The notes: generated from the sequence alone by a model not told the origin. Counted from the first letter of the stretch, positions 22,236-34,729 are shown. The stretch: 64,000 bases of DNA from Symbiodinium kawagutii (GCA_009767595.1 VSDK01001140.1:218215-282214), one strand, 5' to 3'. Program-made: numbers and translations.

Positions 22236-23485
22236 TGACCAGATGGATCGAACGCTTATATACTTGAATGGTGCATTCGCCTACCTGGTTGAAATGCGCC
22301 GGCAGTATTATGCACATGGAAAATCTCGTTTCATTTCAATGCGATCTTTTTCCTATTGGGCTGCTGTGGCCTCTTCTGCGATCATCACTTCCAGATGTGT
22401 TTCCAGACCCATGACGGGGTACTCCCAGTCACGGCAACATTGTTTTGCTACTAGAAAAGCGCATTTTGTTTCGGGTGCAATGAGGGAGCCAACATCTAAT
22501 TGCTTGGTTTACAATCCAGTCTTGAGAAGATGTGACATGTGACGATAAATCAGGATCAATCAGCCACGTATGCGAACGCTATATTCATCAACTTGTCCTT
22601 CTTACCTGCACCTTGATCCCTGGAGGGCTCCTGAGCCTTTTCCGGGTCAATGTTGGTTGACAGCGATGCTTCCTGACCAAAATGATGGTTACACATTGGT
22701 TCTTGATGCGTTGAAAATAGTCTAATGGTTAGTTGTTAGCTCTCAGAGGGCCTCTTCCAAGTGATCCACAACACTTGAGACAGATCCAGACATATCTACC
22801 CATCTATCTGTTAGTTTCATAGGGAGTATCCGCAAAGCAGCCCCGGTACCAAAAACCCGTATCAAACGCTGTTTGACAAAGAACTCCAATCGTTTGCATC
22901 CATCATCATTCATCAACAACCATCATCAACCATCATGAACCATCATCAATCATCGTCAACCATCGTCAATCAAACAATGATCAACCATCATTAATGATCA
23001 TCAGCGATCATTAATCACCATTCAGTCATGAAGCATATGAACATTGAATGGTTGACCATGTTGATGATTCACTTTGGCAAATGCCTGATGTGGTTGACAA
23101 TGCTTGGCAATTGTTGACCACCATTGGTTAACCATTGTTACTCTCTGGCAAATTATGGAAGTAGAAAATCTACAATTTACAGCTGGTTTACGCGCTTAAA
23201 CTTGTGAATTTGAGCTTTCAAGTTAGTTTAGCAGAGTGTAACCATTTGCCAAACGCCAGTAGTCATTGTTGAGATCATCTTGACCTATAGTTCATGACCT
23301 CCCATTGGCTGATTGATCAACCATTTTCAACCTATCATTATCAATCAAACTATGATTAATCCGACAACTACCCATTCTCAACAAGGATTATTAATCAACC
23401 TGACCGATTATACAGATCCTATTGCACATCCCATTAAGCTATGGATCAACCTATTGATTAACCTCCGATCACTGACAAACGTTAA

Positions 23486-23584
23486 ATGGTTAGTGGTTTC
23501 AACCCTTTGGAATATATTAGTCAACCAATCAACTATCCCTGAACATTAGTGGAAATAAAAAATACCAATGAAACCACCAACCAG
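23486..23584. mobile_element. TIR family B, copy 3
   Basis: A 99-bp unit with ends ATGGTTAGTGGTTTCAACCC and AATGAAACCACCAACCAG. The left end carries two changes relative to the right end. The interior has AATATATTAGTCAACCAA like copy 4. No clear target-site duplication remains. Confidence 0.7.
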
Positions 23585-24029
23585 GTATTGATCAACCATG
23601 ATTAACCTATGAATGAGCCAATGACCAACCTATGATTCACCACTCAGTCGCCGCCTGCACTGCACTGAGCTTGGGACTCCGTGGGCACTGCACTGGCGCC
23701 TAACAAAAACAAAAAGTGCAGAGCTGCCGGCAACTGTGGTAAACGATGGCTGTGAAAAATGCTTAAGCATAGTTGAAAATGGTTTCATGATGAATAAATG
23801 ATGGTTTAATGATGGCTAAATGATCGTTTGATTGCTTAACGATGGTTGAACGATGAATAAATGCTGGTTTCATGATGGTTTAATGCTGCTTTTATTGTGG
23901 CAATGGTGGTTTCATAATGGTTTTATGATCGTTTGATGGTTTAAGAATCCTCAAATGATGCGTAAAATGAGCCTTTTTCTTCATCGTTGATGGTTTTATG
24001 ATGGTTTTATTCGATGGTTTCATGATCGC

Positions 24030-24260
24030 CCGATGAAGAAATGCTGCGGAAAAGACACGGGTCCCGTGCCTTCCCAGCGCTACGCCCTCACGCTGAACTC
24101 AGCGGCGAAGCGCTCCGAGTCTCCCCGCCGAAGTCTGTGCGATCGGCGTCGGGCGTCTTCCACGTCCTCAGCGATGATCCAGGGCTGGGAGGCACTGGAA
24201 ACGAGTCTTCCAAGAGAGGCACCGGGAGCAGCCTTGACATCACCTGAGCTCACCTGTAGC
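24030..24260. other. GC-rich island in repeat field, coding status unclear
   Basis: About 220 bases of GC-rich, CpG-rich sequence sit abruptly between ATGGTT repeats and AT-rich sequence. Two plus-strand frames are open through it, but neither shows a recognisable motif. It could be an orphan exon or a repeat fragment. Similar short GC-rich islands lie near 17040-17130, 23640-23700, 25890-25990 and 31530-31630. Confidence 0.35.
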
Positions 24261-24339
24261 TTTCATGAAGTTGACCAATACTTTGACCAAGTTCTTAATC
24301 AATGTCACTTAAGCCAGTTGTTTAATGTCAGGTAACCAG

Positions 24340-27300
24340 AAATGTAACCAAGCAAGTTGTTAACCATGATTCCGATGCATTTCCGACCGGTTTTGGACCA
24401 TGCCTATGAACAATACTGAGCATTAGCTAATCAAGCTGCGCAGATTCACAGCTGCAGTTCTGAAGATTCGGAAAAGTCTGCTCCAAATGTGCAAACTCAG
24501 ATCTGGAAGTAACCCAACTTACATTTGGCGAGTGATCCAGTGTAAGTGGTTAACAAAACAACTCTTGGCAGCTGGGCTTAGTTCCCCAGGATATAACCTT
24601 GGTCATAAACCCTACACGGTAGCCTATGAACTCTACAACTATGGTTCGTTACCAGTTACTCACTGGGAATCATACGCAACCAAGTAAGAAAGCTTGGCCC
24701 ACCAAAGGTCAATGGTGCTACGCCACCGCAAGTACCATAGTGTCTTCACCAGCTGGTCATGTTCGATATGTTCGCATGGGCTGATCACATACGCTGACGA
24801 CCACCTGACAACTGATATCCCATCAACTCCAGGATGATTCAACTGTCTTAGTATATCATGGGATGTCAATAACAGTTGAGTTTATGGCAAAGTACGCCAA
24901 ACCCCGATTCGCAATAGTAACCCCCCTCCCATCAATAAAGTACGCCAAAAATGTTGGGGGATGCAATTTTGGTGGAAAAAAACCCGAATGATTCATCAGC
25001 TAACTTGTCTTCAGGAAGCAATGGAATCTGAAAAAGCTCTTAACCCTCAATTGATCAATTCCTAATTTGAAACCCTATCCAGAGATTAAAAAATTCAATC
25101 TCACAAATGGGGTAGCCTTGAAGCGTGAGAGCCTCTCAATAAAGTATTTGTTTTAACCCCCCTAAATAAAGTATCTGCATCTGATGGTCTCTATCTTTTC
25201 AAATTATTTTTAGCAATTAGGCAATTCATTTAGCAATACTAAACTCATGATCCAGATGTTGGATGATTTCTGGTGTTAATTATCCTTAACAATTATATAG
25301 GCAATTCATTTAGCAATACTAAAATAGATTCTGGATTTCTTACCAATTGGATTTCTTGTTCGTCCTTTTAAAACAATGGTTTATCTCAAAATAACGTTTT
25401 CTAAGTTTATTTAGAGGGGTTTGAAAGAATAGGGCCCCCGCAAAGGAGGGGTTTATTAGTTACATTTCAACATTAGTGATATTAAACAGGATGCTTAGTG
25501 TTGATTTTCAACTCTTCTGCCTTTCTTTTTCTCTACTGATGGATGTTTCTTAATGTGGTGGTGACGCCGACATATCAAAATTGATCCCCAGCTTGGAACT
25601 TGGGCGATGAAAGATGACGGCAAAGACTCACGCCGTGGTGCTCATGGTGCCCGGATAGAGCTCTCCATGGCTTAAGCATCCGAGTTACCACAACTTCGGG
25701 TCGATCTATGGTGATGTTTATGAGGACTTGATTAACCTGATGATGGTAAATTGTGCATATCATACAGTATATGATGGCTACTATATTGAATCATGATGGT
25801 GATTTGATGATACATGATGGCTAATATATGCCAATATACACACATGCAGTGATTCATCGTAGTGTGGTCATGTGTGGCTAACCACGTCTGGTCTCACCAC
25901 CAAGGACCAAGCACGAGCACCATGGGTAGCCGCGGAGCGGGGCTCCCGACGCTGCGGCACCCGGCACTGTGCCGGGGGGCATGACCTCGCCATGCCATGG
26001 GAAAGCTGTCAAGATGGTTGGTGACGGGTCAAGAAAAATGGTTCAATGATGGTGAATTGATGGTTCGATCATGGTTCAATGATGCTTAAATCATGGTACA
26101 CTTATTGGTTAAACTATGCCTTTTTTGTATTTCTTGTGGTTTATGAAAGGGTGTATGAACTGTTTCTCAACTGCAGCTTGTGAATGATGCTTCATTAGTT
26201 GTGGGTGATATTGCTATCCTCATGAGATCCAGTGCTGAGGATGGATAGTGATAGTGGATTCATGGTTAACTTTTGATTGGTTCACAATGAGAAATAGGCA
26301 GAAACCCACCACAAGTTTCTAGCATCTGGGAGGTAAAGAGATGGATCTGCCAGCTGTAGAATTTCAGCCCTTCGCTCAAGTTGAACAAGAATGGTTGTTA
26401 GTTGCTGTATGGCTGTGGGTCAATAGCATGTACCCCTGGCTGTTCATATCTTACAAATGACCAAACTAGTCGAACTGCACCCCTTGGTTGGACGGCTGGC
26501 AATGACGCACACCCATGCAAAAATCATGTTCAAGACCCTGTGCTCAGGCAGGAAATATGCAAGTCTCACATCCGCAAGATGGGGGTGTTTGATGCCAGAC
26601 TCACGCTTGAAAGGCGTGATGTTGACAACATTGCAAGATGTAGATCCATGTACGATGTGTATCCAATTCATACATAGGCTTGGAGTCAGTGGTTCAGATC
26701 AACCATGTACAGTAGCAACTTGTCGTAAGTACGCATGCATCAAGAGTCCGAGTTACTCCAGCCATGCCTGTATATCATAATTACATATATTTGTATACAT
26801 GCGCGCGTGTACACATATAGATCTTATTTATGTAGCTGTTCACATCTGTGCACACAAGTACACAGTAATATACTACAACTACATATATTTGGTCTGTGGG
26901 AGTATAATATCAACAAAAATATACATAACTATAAAGAATTATATACATACATGCGTGTGAGTGTTTCCAAAAAAAGTGGTAGTCTGAAAGCAACGACTTC
27001 CTTTGAAGAAACTGGCTTCATGTCAATGTGGTTTCGAGGTGCCCCCTCCTCAATGCAGGTCAGCAGGTGTTGATTGACTCCTGCATCATTGGTTGTTGTT
27101 TGAAGGTTGGTCAATGCTTAATGATGGTTGATGCTGATAGCGTTCAACAAGGGCAATCATTCATACGAGGCCTCAGTGATGAATAGTGCTGAATCATCGT
27201 TGGTAGGTGTGAGTACTGATTAAACATGGTTTGTGTTTACTAGTGGCTAATTGATTCTGGATGATAAAACATGTTTGCCACATGAGGTATGTCCCGATAA

Positions 27301-27630
27301 GTGCTACTAATGATTGGCAACGTTTCTTGGCTTGCTGTAGTGGCTATTTGCTTATTCATAGATTCAAGAAACATCCGCAGCCTGTAGCTGGAGCGGTTTC
27401 AACCGCTTTTTAGAGATTATAAATTATAATACAAAAAAAGTTTTAGATTTTTCAAGGTTTTTTGAGAGATGTTCCAAAAAGTCAGTTGCATATGAACCAA
27501 AACACTACAACAAACACAGAAGCTGCATCTAACCAACTGACCCCGAGTAGTTTTCTCAGGGTGGCCTGAAGATTCCTTGAAATTACCAGCATTGCTACAG
27601 CGAAATCTCAAGGTAGGACTTCTGATATTG
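24340..27630. other. No supported gene; includes an 80-bp-spaced direct repeat
   Basis: Mixed AT-rich sequence. A direct repeat of about 26 bases beginning TAGGCAATTCATTTAGC occurs at 25218 and 25298. Short minus- and plus-strand open frames around 26.4-27.1 kb carry no domain motifs. Confidence 0.45.
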
Positions 27631-27638
27631 TACAAGGT

Positions 27639-27744
27639 GGTTTCTCAAGAGGGGGGTACCCCTGAATCATCCAGATTATTAACATTTATTAACCGTTGAT
27701 AGCAATAAACAAACCATTTTGGGGTTCCCTTATATTGAGAAACC
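27639..27744. mobile_element. TIR family A, best-preserved copy
   Basis: A 106-bp unit bounded by a perfect 10-bp inverted repeat: GGTTTCTCAA (27639-27648) and TTGAGAAACC (27735-27744). The left inner part holds GGGGGGTACCCCTGAATCATCC and the right inner part AACCATTTTGGGGTTCCC. It aligns, in reverse complement, over its whole length with the element that was split by the LINE at 47.3/58.5 kb. No coding capacity. Confidence 0.75.
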
Positions 27745-29447
27745 GGCTTTCTGGGAACTTGAGCACAACTGGTCCCATCTTGGAAGTGGCAAAGTGTTGG
27801 CCAACTTCCATGTAAGCATCGGGGTTCAGCCAGCAAAGAAGGGGGGGAGGTTTCCAGACAAGCGTTTCCCTTGGACTGTTCTCCAAAAAAAAATGGGGAG
27901 TTCTTCGGATGGCTACGTCCTGTTTAGCTTGTCTTTGATCAACAATCACTTGATGGTTGACAATCCAAGGATCCTCGGTATGGATGGTCAAGAATGCTTG
28001 ATATTTGAGACCAGCACTCATCATGAACTAAGAAAACCATGAACCGTCATAGTAAACAAATCGCTGTCCTTGGGATTCAGAAGATTACCAAAAACTGATG
28101 ACCCATACTACTGACATCACCTATTCTGATGCATCAGCCATTGATGGTCACGGATGATCAACACTGGACAATACTGGAATCGCGGCAAAAACTGGGAATC
28201 CCTGCACCGTTGGCCGCCTGCGCTGCGAAATATAAATCATTGAATGAACGGTGTTCACATGAATGGCTCCTCTCTGCTCCACTGCTTGCCGTTGATCGCA
28301 CCAGCAGCATCATCCAACCAGTCTTTCCCCAGCAGTTGGATACATATCAAAGCTACTCAACCCCCGCGAATACAACACAACCGCCCAATAGGTTGTTTTT
28401 GTTGGGAGGATTTTTGTACTGACCGTCCCCGGGAACCCCTAATAGAAAGCCTTGATAAAACGCATCTTTTTGGTTTTCGACCTTTTCCTTTTCACAAACT
28501 GTGAAAAGCAGCTGTAGGAAGGAAACCATGAATTTAATAGATAAAAACACCATGCCTGAAGAAACCTTTTCCCTTTAAAATCGTTTGTTAAAACCTGTTC
28601 AAACATGGGGAAAGTAGCTGTACGAAGGAAACCCTAATAATGCATAAAAAATCTTGATTATCAAAAAAAAGCTTGTAGACCATAATAAAACACTCCCCTA
28701 GGCCAAGTGTTTTTTGTGGGGTAAATCGGATGTCTGGGATGTTCTGTTTTGGTATTGGTTGTTGATTACCACAATCAACCAACACAATTGACCGCAGCCA
28801 AAAAACCAAACCTGCCAGTCCCAGATGTTTTTGATTTGGGGGGGTAGTAAAAGCGGGATTGCATCCTGCCTGTAAATATACCATACACTTATTTCTCCCG
28901 GAACTGTGCATGTGAGTAACTCTTCATAGCTTCATAGGTTGAACTACAGTAGTAGCTTAAAATCACTGAAGAACGGCCATTGTTAATCTAGGGTAGTAGA
29001 ACGAATTCGAGTTTCATACTTTCACTATCAAATCATAGATGGTTAGAATAATAGTAATGGTGCTAATAAACGAGCCATTCTTCATAGCTTGAGATCGTTC
29101 AGGAGAAAAAGCTTTGGTTAATGGATGAATGATGGTTTCAGAGTAGATGATAAATCCATAGCTTTGAAGTCAGAACGGTTGAACCGTGGTGAATTCCTAC
29201 ATCCAAAATGGTTGTAATGTTAACCCCGGATTAATGAACCCCTGGTTGATTTATAGGGCCAGGGCCTATCCCCGAACAGCCGTGGTGTTTCATTAAATTG
29301 GCACCGCCCCCAATTAATCAACTTATGGAATTAACGAGTCAGTATATTTGCTTATTCTCTCCTCATTCCATGGTTGACACTTACGACATTCAGTCACTAT
29401 AGAACTATGGAATTTATGAAGCCGAAGGGGTTCACATCAATCATTTT
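27745..29447. other. No supported gene; short duplicated tracts
   Basis: Contains two related tracts about 109 bases apart (around 28500-28555 and 28605-28660), each with an AGTAGCTGTACGAAGGAAACC-like core followed by TAATAAAAA sequence. The remaining sequence carries a few open frames without motifs. Confidence 0.4.
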
Positions 29448-29545
29448 CTGGTTGGTGGTTTCAACCCCTATGAAAAATATTAGTCAACCAACCATTTGTT
29501 AATAATTCCTAGGGAAAAGAAAACATGTTTGAAACCACCAACCAG
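29448..29545. mobile_element. TIR family B, copy 4, perfect 17-bp ends
   Basis: A 98-bp unit with perfect 17-bp terminal inverted repeats: CTGGTTGGTGGTTTCAA (29448-29464) and TTGAAACCACCAACCAG (29529-29545). Flanks on both sides are TTTT, compatible with a 4-bp duplication as in copy 2. The interior has TTTGTTAATAATTCCTAGGG. The least diverged copy, so likely the youngest insertion. Confidence 0.85.
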
Positions 29546-30037
29546 TTTTTGTGCCAAACTCCCAACAAAATGAACGAGTTTCCACAGATGGGTGCGCTTC
29601 AGCGCGCCTGTCGCTAGCGCTGCCGCATGGCTGACCATCAAGCATCAACCATCATTGACCACCCTGCTGCACTGAGGGGCCACCAATCGTTAGCCATTCG
29701 TTGTGTTGATAGCTAGGGTTAAGTGGGGTAACTACTGGGCGAATGCCAAATCTTTACCAGCTCATAGTCATTATTAACCATGATCAATCTCTATCTACCG
29801 TTATTCGAAGGAAGTTTAGAAGTCTAACTTCCGACAATATGGACAACTCAGCTAGGGTAGATCGCCTATGCAGATGTGCGAAAGAAGAGATGTGAGAAAG
29901 ATGAGAGTGCAAGTGCGCCAAAATGTTAGGAAAGTCGCGAAATGCTGTGTTTTGCAAGGTTTTGTGCATCATGAGGGTCCAGAAGGGTACCTCGCTAAAG
30001 CGGCGGGTGCGGACCACTGTGGCGGAAGGTGTGTGTG

Positions 30038-30245
30038 CAAAAATCGTGAAAAAACCTAGGCGCCGAGCACATTTGGAAGTCAAAATCGTAAAAACATGTC
30101 AGCTTCGGAGCACTTTTGGAAGTTCCAACTGGCAAAATCGTGAAAAAACCTAGGCGCCGAGCACATTTGGAAGTCAAAATCGTAAAAACATGTCAGGTTC
30201 GGAGCACTTTTGGAAGTTGCAACTTGCAAAATCGTGAAAAAACCT
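30038..30245. repeat. 94-bp dimeric satellite running into a gap
   Basis: The word AATCGTGAAAAAACC recurs at 30042, 30136 and 30230, an exact 94-bp period. Within each unit two related halves occur: AAAATCGTGAAAAAACC ... GAGCACATTTGGAAGTC and AAAATCGTAAAAACATG ... GAGCACTTTTGGAAGTT. The monomer is therefore an old duplication of a 45- to 50-bp unit. The array continues into the unresolved bases, so its copy number is unknown. Confidence 0.85.
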
Positions 30246-30816
30246 NNNNNNNNNNNNNNNNNNNNNNNNNNNNNNNNNNNNNNNNNNNNNNNNNNNNNNN
30301 NNNNNNNNNNNNNNNNNNNNNNNNNNNNNNNNNNNNNNNNNNNNNNNNNNNNNNNNNNNNNNNNNNNNNNNNNNNNNNNNNNNNNNNNNNNNNNNNNNNN
30401 NNNNNNNNNNNNNNNNNNNNNNNNNNNNNNNNNNNNNNNNNNNNNNNNNNNNNNNNNNNNNNNNNNNNNNNNNNNNNNNNNNNNNNNNNNNNNNNNNNNN
30501 NNNNNNNNNNNNNNNNNNNNNNNNNNNNNNNNNNNNNNNNNNNNNNNNNNNNNNNNNNNNNNNNNNNNNNNNNNNNNNNNNNNNNNNNNNNNNNNNNNNN
30601 NNNNNNNNNNNNNNNNNNNNNNNNNNNNNNNNNNNNNNNNNNNNNNNNNNNNNNNNNNNNNNNNNNNNNNNNNNNNNNNNNNNNNNNNNNNNNNNNNNNN
30701 NNNNNNNNNNNNNNNNNNNNNNNNNNNNNNNNNNNNNNNNNNNNNNNNNNNNNNNNNNNNNNNNNNNNNNNNNNNNNNNNNNNNNNNNNNNNNNNNNNNN
30801 NNNNNNNNNNNNNNNN
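30246..30816. other. Assembly gap (571 N)
   Basis: All bases are N. It sits between a 94-bp satellite and a GATA/GACA array, which explains the assembly failure. No open frame through it is meaningful. Confidence 0.98.
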
Positions 30817-31260
30817 GATAGATAGATAGATAGATAGATAGAATAGCTAGAATAGATAGATGGAATAGACAGACAATTGGATAGCCAGATTCAGATGGCT
30901 AGATGGGTCGATAGATAGACAGATAGGTAGACGAAACGAGAGTCAGATAGAAAAGTAGATAGATAGTCAGGTAGATAGACAGAAAGATAGACAGATGGAC
31001 ACATAGATGATCAGACAAATAATTCGGTAGATAGATAGACAGATAGATAGATAGGCAGATAGATAAATAGATAGATGGACAGGTAGATAGATAGATACAT
31101 AGACAGAAAGATGACGAGATAGATAGTGAGGTAGATAGAAAGACAAGTACATAGGCAGATAGATAAACGAATAGATCATCAGATAGATAGATAGATAGAC
31201 AGTCAGACAGACAGAAAGAAAACTGATCCACTGATAGAAAGATAGCTAGACAGATAGGCT
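30817..31260. repeat. GATA/GACA tetranucleotide array
   Basis: About 440 bases of imperfect (GATA)n and (GACA)n with AGATAGACAGATAG mixtures. The minus strand yields a long Tyr-Leu-Ser repeat frame, an artefact of the repeat. It starts directly at the right edge of the gap. Confidence 0.95.
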
Positions 31261-31639
31261 GCCAGTCAAGTGGCCAGATCGATGCTCACATTGGTAGGAA
31301 GTCAGGCCCAAGTGCTGTTCAGTTCTCGGATCCCTCGGACAATCAATCGTCGCAACCACAACTGCACACTCCTATAGTGCTCCTATCTTGGAAACTTCCG
31401 CCACCGCCTCGTGCGGTACTACTGGTAATCCTTATTAACCATTATCAATCCATATGCATCATGATTAATCCTCATGAAACATTGTTAATCATTAGTTAAA
31501 TGGCTCATTCACCAGCTTATAACGTTTGGGGGGCCCCGCCTTATACCAGGCTACCAGAGTAACGAACTCGTGCTGGCGCCTGTGGCGTCTGCCAGAACTT
31601 GAAGGCTGGCCACCTGGGTGAGAGCTGATGGCGAAAAAT

Positions 31640-32110
31640 GATGCGCTTTAACGATGGTTGATGATGGGGCCCACATTGATTATGATAAAAACCAGCTAAT
31701 AATGGCTATATTATAATTGGTTAATGATGGTTGATGATGGTTGATGATGGTTGATGATGGTTGGTCGATGGCCACTTGATGGTTATTTGATGGTTAAATC
31801 GTGGTTACATCATGGCTAAATGGTGGTTAAATGGCGGTTCATTCATGGTGGTTCAATGATGGTGGAAAATGATGGTTCAATGGTGGTTCAACGATGATTA
31901 ACGTGGTGAATGATGATTCGATGGTGGTTGATGATGACCTTATAATGTGATTAATTAATGATGGCCAATGTTGGTTCTTGATGGTGAATAGTGGTGAATG
32001 ATGATTACCTACTGGACATTCATGATTCTAAAAGCAATGGGCGTTAAAAATGGCTAACGATGTCCAATGCCGGTTAATTATGGTTCATGTTGGCTTAACC
32101 ATGACTTGGT
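31640..32110. repeat. TGATGGTTGA microsatellite-like field
   Basis: Contains a near-perfect run of TTGATGATGG around 31720-31760 and then degenerate ATGGTTAAAT, GGTGGTTCAATGATGG words for about 350 bases. This is the most regular of the ATGGTT fields in the window. Confidence 0.85.
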
Positions 32111-32490
32111 TACCGATCACCCGCAAGGGGGGGGGTGTGAGTTTCTCCGCGCAAACTTCACACAAGTTGTGGGATCGTGATAGTGATTACTTCCCCAATA
32201 ATTAGCCACTCAATGCCATTCACCATGGTCCATTCCAGCAAGCAGTATCAAAATCCTTTGAAATCTTTTGAAAGCTATCAAAATCAAATTTTATCAAAAT
32301 CTACTCAACATCATCACTACTCACCACAATTCCCTGCCGTAGCGGGTCATGTCTCCGAATGCTGGGGTCAGCTCTTGTTGATGCGGTACCAATGGATCTA
32401 ACAAGGTTGATGTTGACAGGTACATGGCTGGCTAGTGCCATGGCTAAGGTAGGAAATGGCTATGAAACCATGCCTATGGTAATACATGGG

Positions 32491-32595
32491 GGTATCTTAA
32501 AAAAAGGAACCCCCAAGTTATGGCTGGTTTACTACTGTAGGTGGTCAAGAAAAGGATGATAACTGGGGGTAGAGTACCCTTATGATTTGAGAAAC
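32491..32595. mobile_element. TIR family A, diverged copy
   Basis: A 105-bp unit ending in TTGAGAAAC (32587-32595) and starting with a drifted GGTATCTTAA. In reverse complement it carries the family order: GTTTCTCAA, GGGTAC, ACCCCC, ATCATCC, TAGTAAACCA, GGGGGTTCC. No coding capacity. Confidence 0.6.
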
Positions 32596-33289
32596 ACCCA
32601 AATCAACAACAAGGTTGTCTACAATTGATTCTTGATTTTGTTGATTACATCTGTTGTGATGGCAATCTCCAAGAATAGAGATTGCTACAACTCTTGTTGA
32701 AGTTCTAGGCAGTGTGCAAAAGTGCCAGATATACCTGGTGGTGTTGGGCCAGCTGGGTATCAAGAGCAGTTGAAACTGTATAATTATTAGGTTTTCACCA
32801 AAAAAAACGAAAATTCATCAAAGGTTCACTCTTCAGTACAGGGTACCCGGTACCATAGTGGGTATCTCCACGTCCATAGATGGATATAAAAGGTGTGCAC
32901 CCCATTGCACCTCCAACTGTTGTTGAGAATGATGATTTGGATGGGAAACCGTGGTTCCTGGATGCAAGCATGAACCAAGACCCTGCAAAACCCTGTAAAA
33001 TTGAGCGCAAACCATGTTTTTATTTCGGGGGTTGCACCGCTGATCCCCACAGCCATCGAACAGCATCATCCATTCGCCACCTGCCCTGGTGTTCGGTGAC
33101 CCCACGGGGGTGGCGGGACTCCGGCCTGCACATTGCAGGTGTCACTGTAGCGGTGAGTACTGCAATACATTGGTCTCATCATGTCTCGTCCTCTGGTTTT
33201 GAGACTTGGTGGTCAATGCTTGGTCAATCGTGTTTAATCTGGGTTGGCTGGTTCATGTTAGTTAGTCATTGTCTTCCTGTGATTCATGT

Positions 33290-33525
33290 TGGTTTGTAAT
33301 TGCTTTGCCACATATTGCCGGCATGCCTTGTTTGATAATGAACCGATGAACCTAGGATACCAAAGGCTGATCATCCAAGGGCAACGCTTCACCACTGGCT
33401 CAGCTGCATGCTGGTTGGGGCGGTGCAAGACAGGATGTGTTGGCAACCCAAGATGAACGTAGACATCCATAGGAAAACTCAGGAGCCGTTCTGGATGAAC
33501 TTGGGGATGGTACTTCATCTGAAAC
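33290..33525 (-). CDS. Possible exon, unassigned
   Basis: The minus strand is open for about 78 codons with protein-like composition (MKYHPQVHPERLLSFPMDVY, then VHLGLPTHPVLHRPNQHAAE). It lies about 600 bases beyond the stop I assign to gene 2, so it would be a separate gene, an alternative continuation, or chance. No motif recognised. Confidence 0.25.
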
Positions 33526-34108
33526 AAGAAAAGGAGAAATCATGTTTGACTAATCCAAAAAATGTGAATCAGTAAAAAAATCATGTTCCCGCAACAGGTA
33601 TATAATTCATTATTCACTTCTTGATCAACTCATAATACAGCACCATAAATCCAGGGCGATCAGCGATACCGGTAGAGGTAGTGATTGGTATCGCTTAAGT
33701 ATGTGTGACAGTGATGACGGTTCATGATCCTTACTAGGAATTCGTGGACACACATGACAATGATAACTGTGATGGCAATAATAAACATAATTATTAAAAA
33801 CATGATAATACCTGAGCCATCAAATGTTACCTAAATTTTAGCTACGATATTTTTGGAGTACGTGATCATGATTTCCAGCACGTTTGGGAATAAATGCTCG
33901 TTTGTGAAGAAAAAGGTACGAGACAAATTCCCAGGTAATACTGGTTGCACCAATGTTGTAAAACATAGCTCTTCACCCCTCAAAACATGGTTTGTTCCGC
34001 ACCCCTCACTCTTCCCTGGATTTTTTCCAGTCACAGAGCGCACACTCGTGCACATCCACCCACCTGGAGCTCTTCAACTCCAGTGACGAGGCCCGGGCGC
34101 CCAGAAGC

Positions 34109-34265
34109 TCACAGGGCTGGGCAACCATTGAAGTTTTTTTGAAAGTGTCTTTTGTAAGACATCAAACTTCGAGACATGACCCTCAACACGACCAAACGTG
34201 AGGCATTGACCCGTCTACTGAGTCTGCTAATTCTGCCGACGAAATCCTCGTCGGACCAGCACGAC
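34109..34265 (-). CDS. Gene 2 terminal exon (CWSDEDFVGRISRLSRRV)
   Basis: The minus strand encodes CWSDEDFVGRISRLSRRVNA, then RLVVLRVMSRSLMSYKRHF, and ends with a TGA on plus 34109-34111. DEDFVGRISRxSRRV followed by a basic helix is a C-terminal block I recall from a very large dinoflagellate-expanded family of unknown function. The stop directly after it makes this the natural 3' end of gene 2. Confidence 0.7.
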
Positions 34266-34496
34266 CAACCTAGGCCAATGGCCGCACAGAAATGAAACCA
34301 GCATGAACCAGTATAATTATCGATAATGAATCATGCAGAAATTCAGGCCAGTAACTGACAGGGTTCAAAATAGGCAGGCCGGAGTAGATCTGTTTGTCCA
34401 TATCTCTCCTGAGCAATTCATACAGCTATAGGGACACTATAGTGTCACAGGGAAATAACACACCACCAACAAAAACACCTGCAAACAAGACTCACC

Positions 34497-34610
34497 ACGT
34501 GTACCCACAAGTGCAACTTTGGGCGAATCCGGTACATGCGCCAACCTCTTGCAGAGCTCAAAGCTGCCAAAGCAGCATAACCATCCTTGGAACAAACCAC
34601 TTCAGTCTTA
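34497..34610 (-). CDS. Gene 2 exon (YRIRPKLHLWVHV)
   Basis: The minus strand reads VCSKDGYAALAALSSARGWR followed by MYRIRPKLHLWVHV and then a GTGAGT donor. The RPKLHxxxHV strand is a hallmark of the same expanded family, placed just before the DEDFxGR block. The clean donor right after the conserved residues supports the exon boundary. Confidence 0.7.
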
Positions 34611-34729
34611 AATTCAGTTTGACGTGGAAGATTGTAAAAATTACCAACCTTCGTAATAAAGTACGATTAGACTTGAATAACTCTGGTTGGGTTATGGATT
34701 GGCTTTCATACAACATTGACATCCAACAT

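Noticed and set aside
24033-24335. Gene in the GC-rich island
   Set aside because: Two competing frames, no motif, no neighbouring exons; reported only as composition.
30116-30829. Open frames of over 200 codons around 30.1-30.8 kb
   Set aside because: They run through 571 N and a satellite; the apparent length is an artefact.
30899-31231. Minus-strand frame rich in Tyr, Leu and Ser
   Set aside because: Produced by GATA/GACA repeats read in one frame; no protein meaning.
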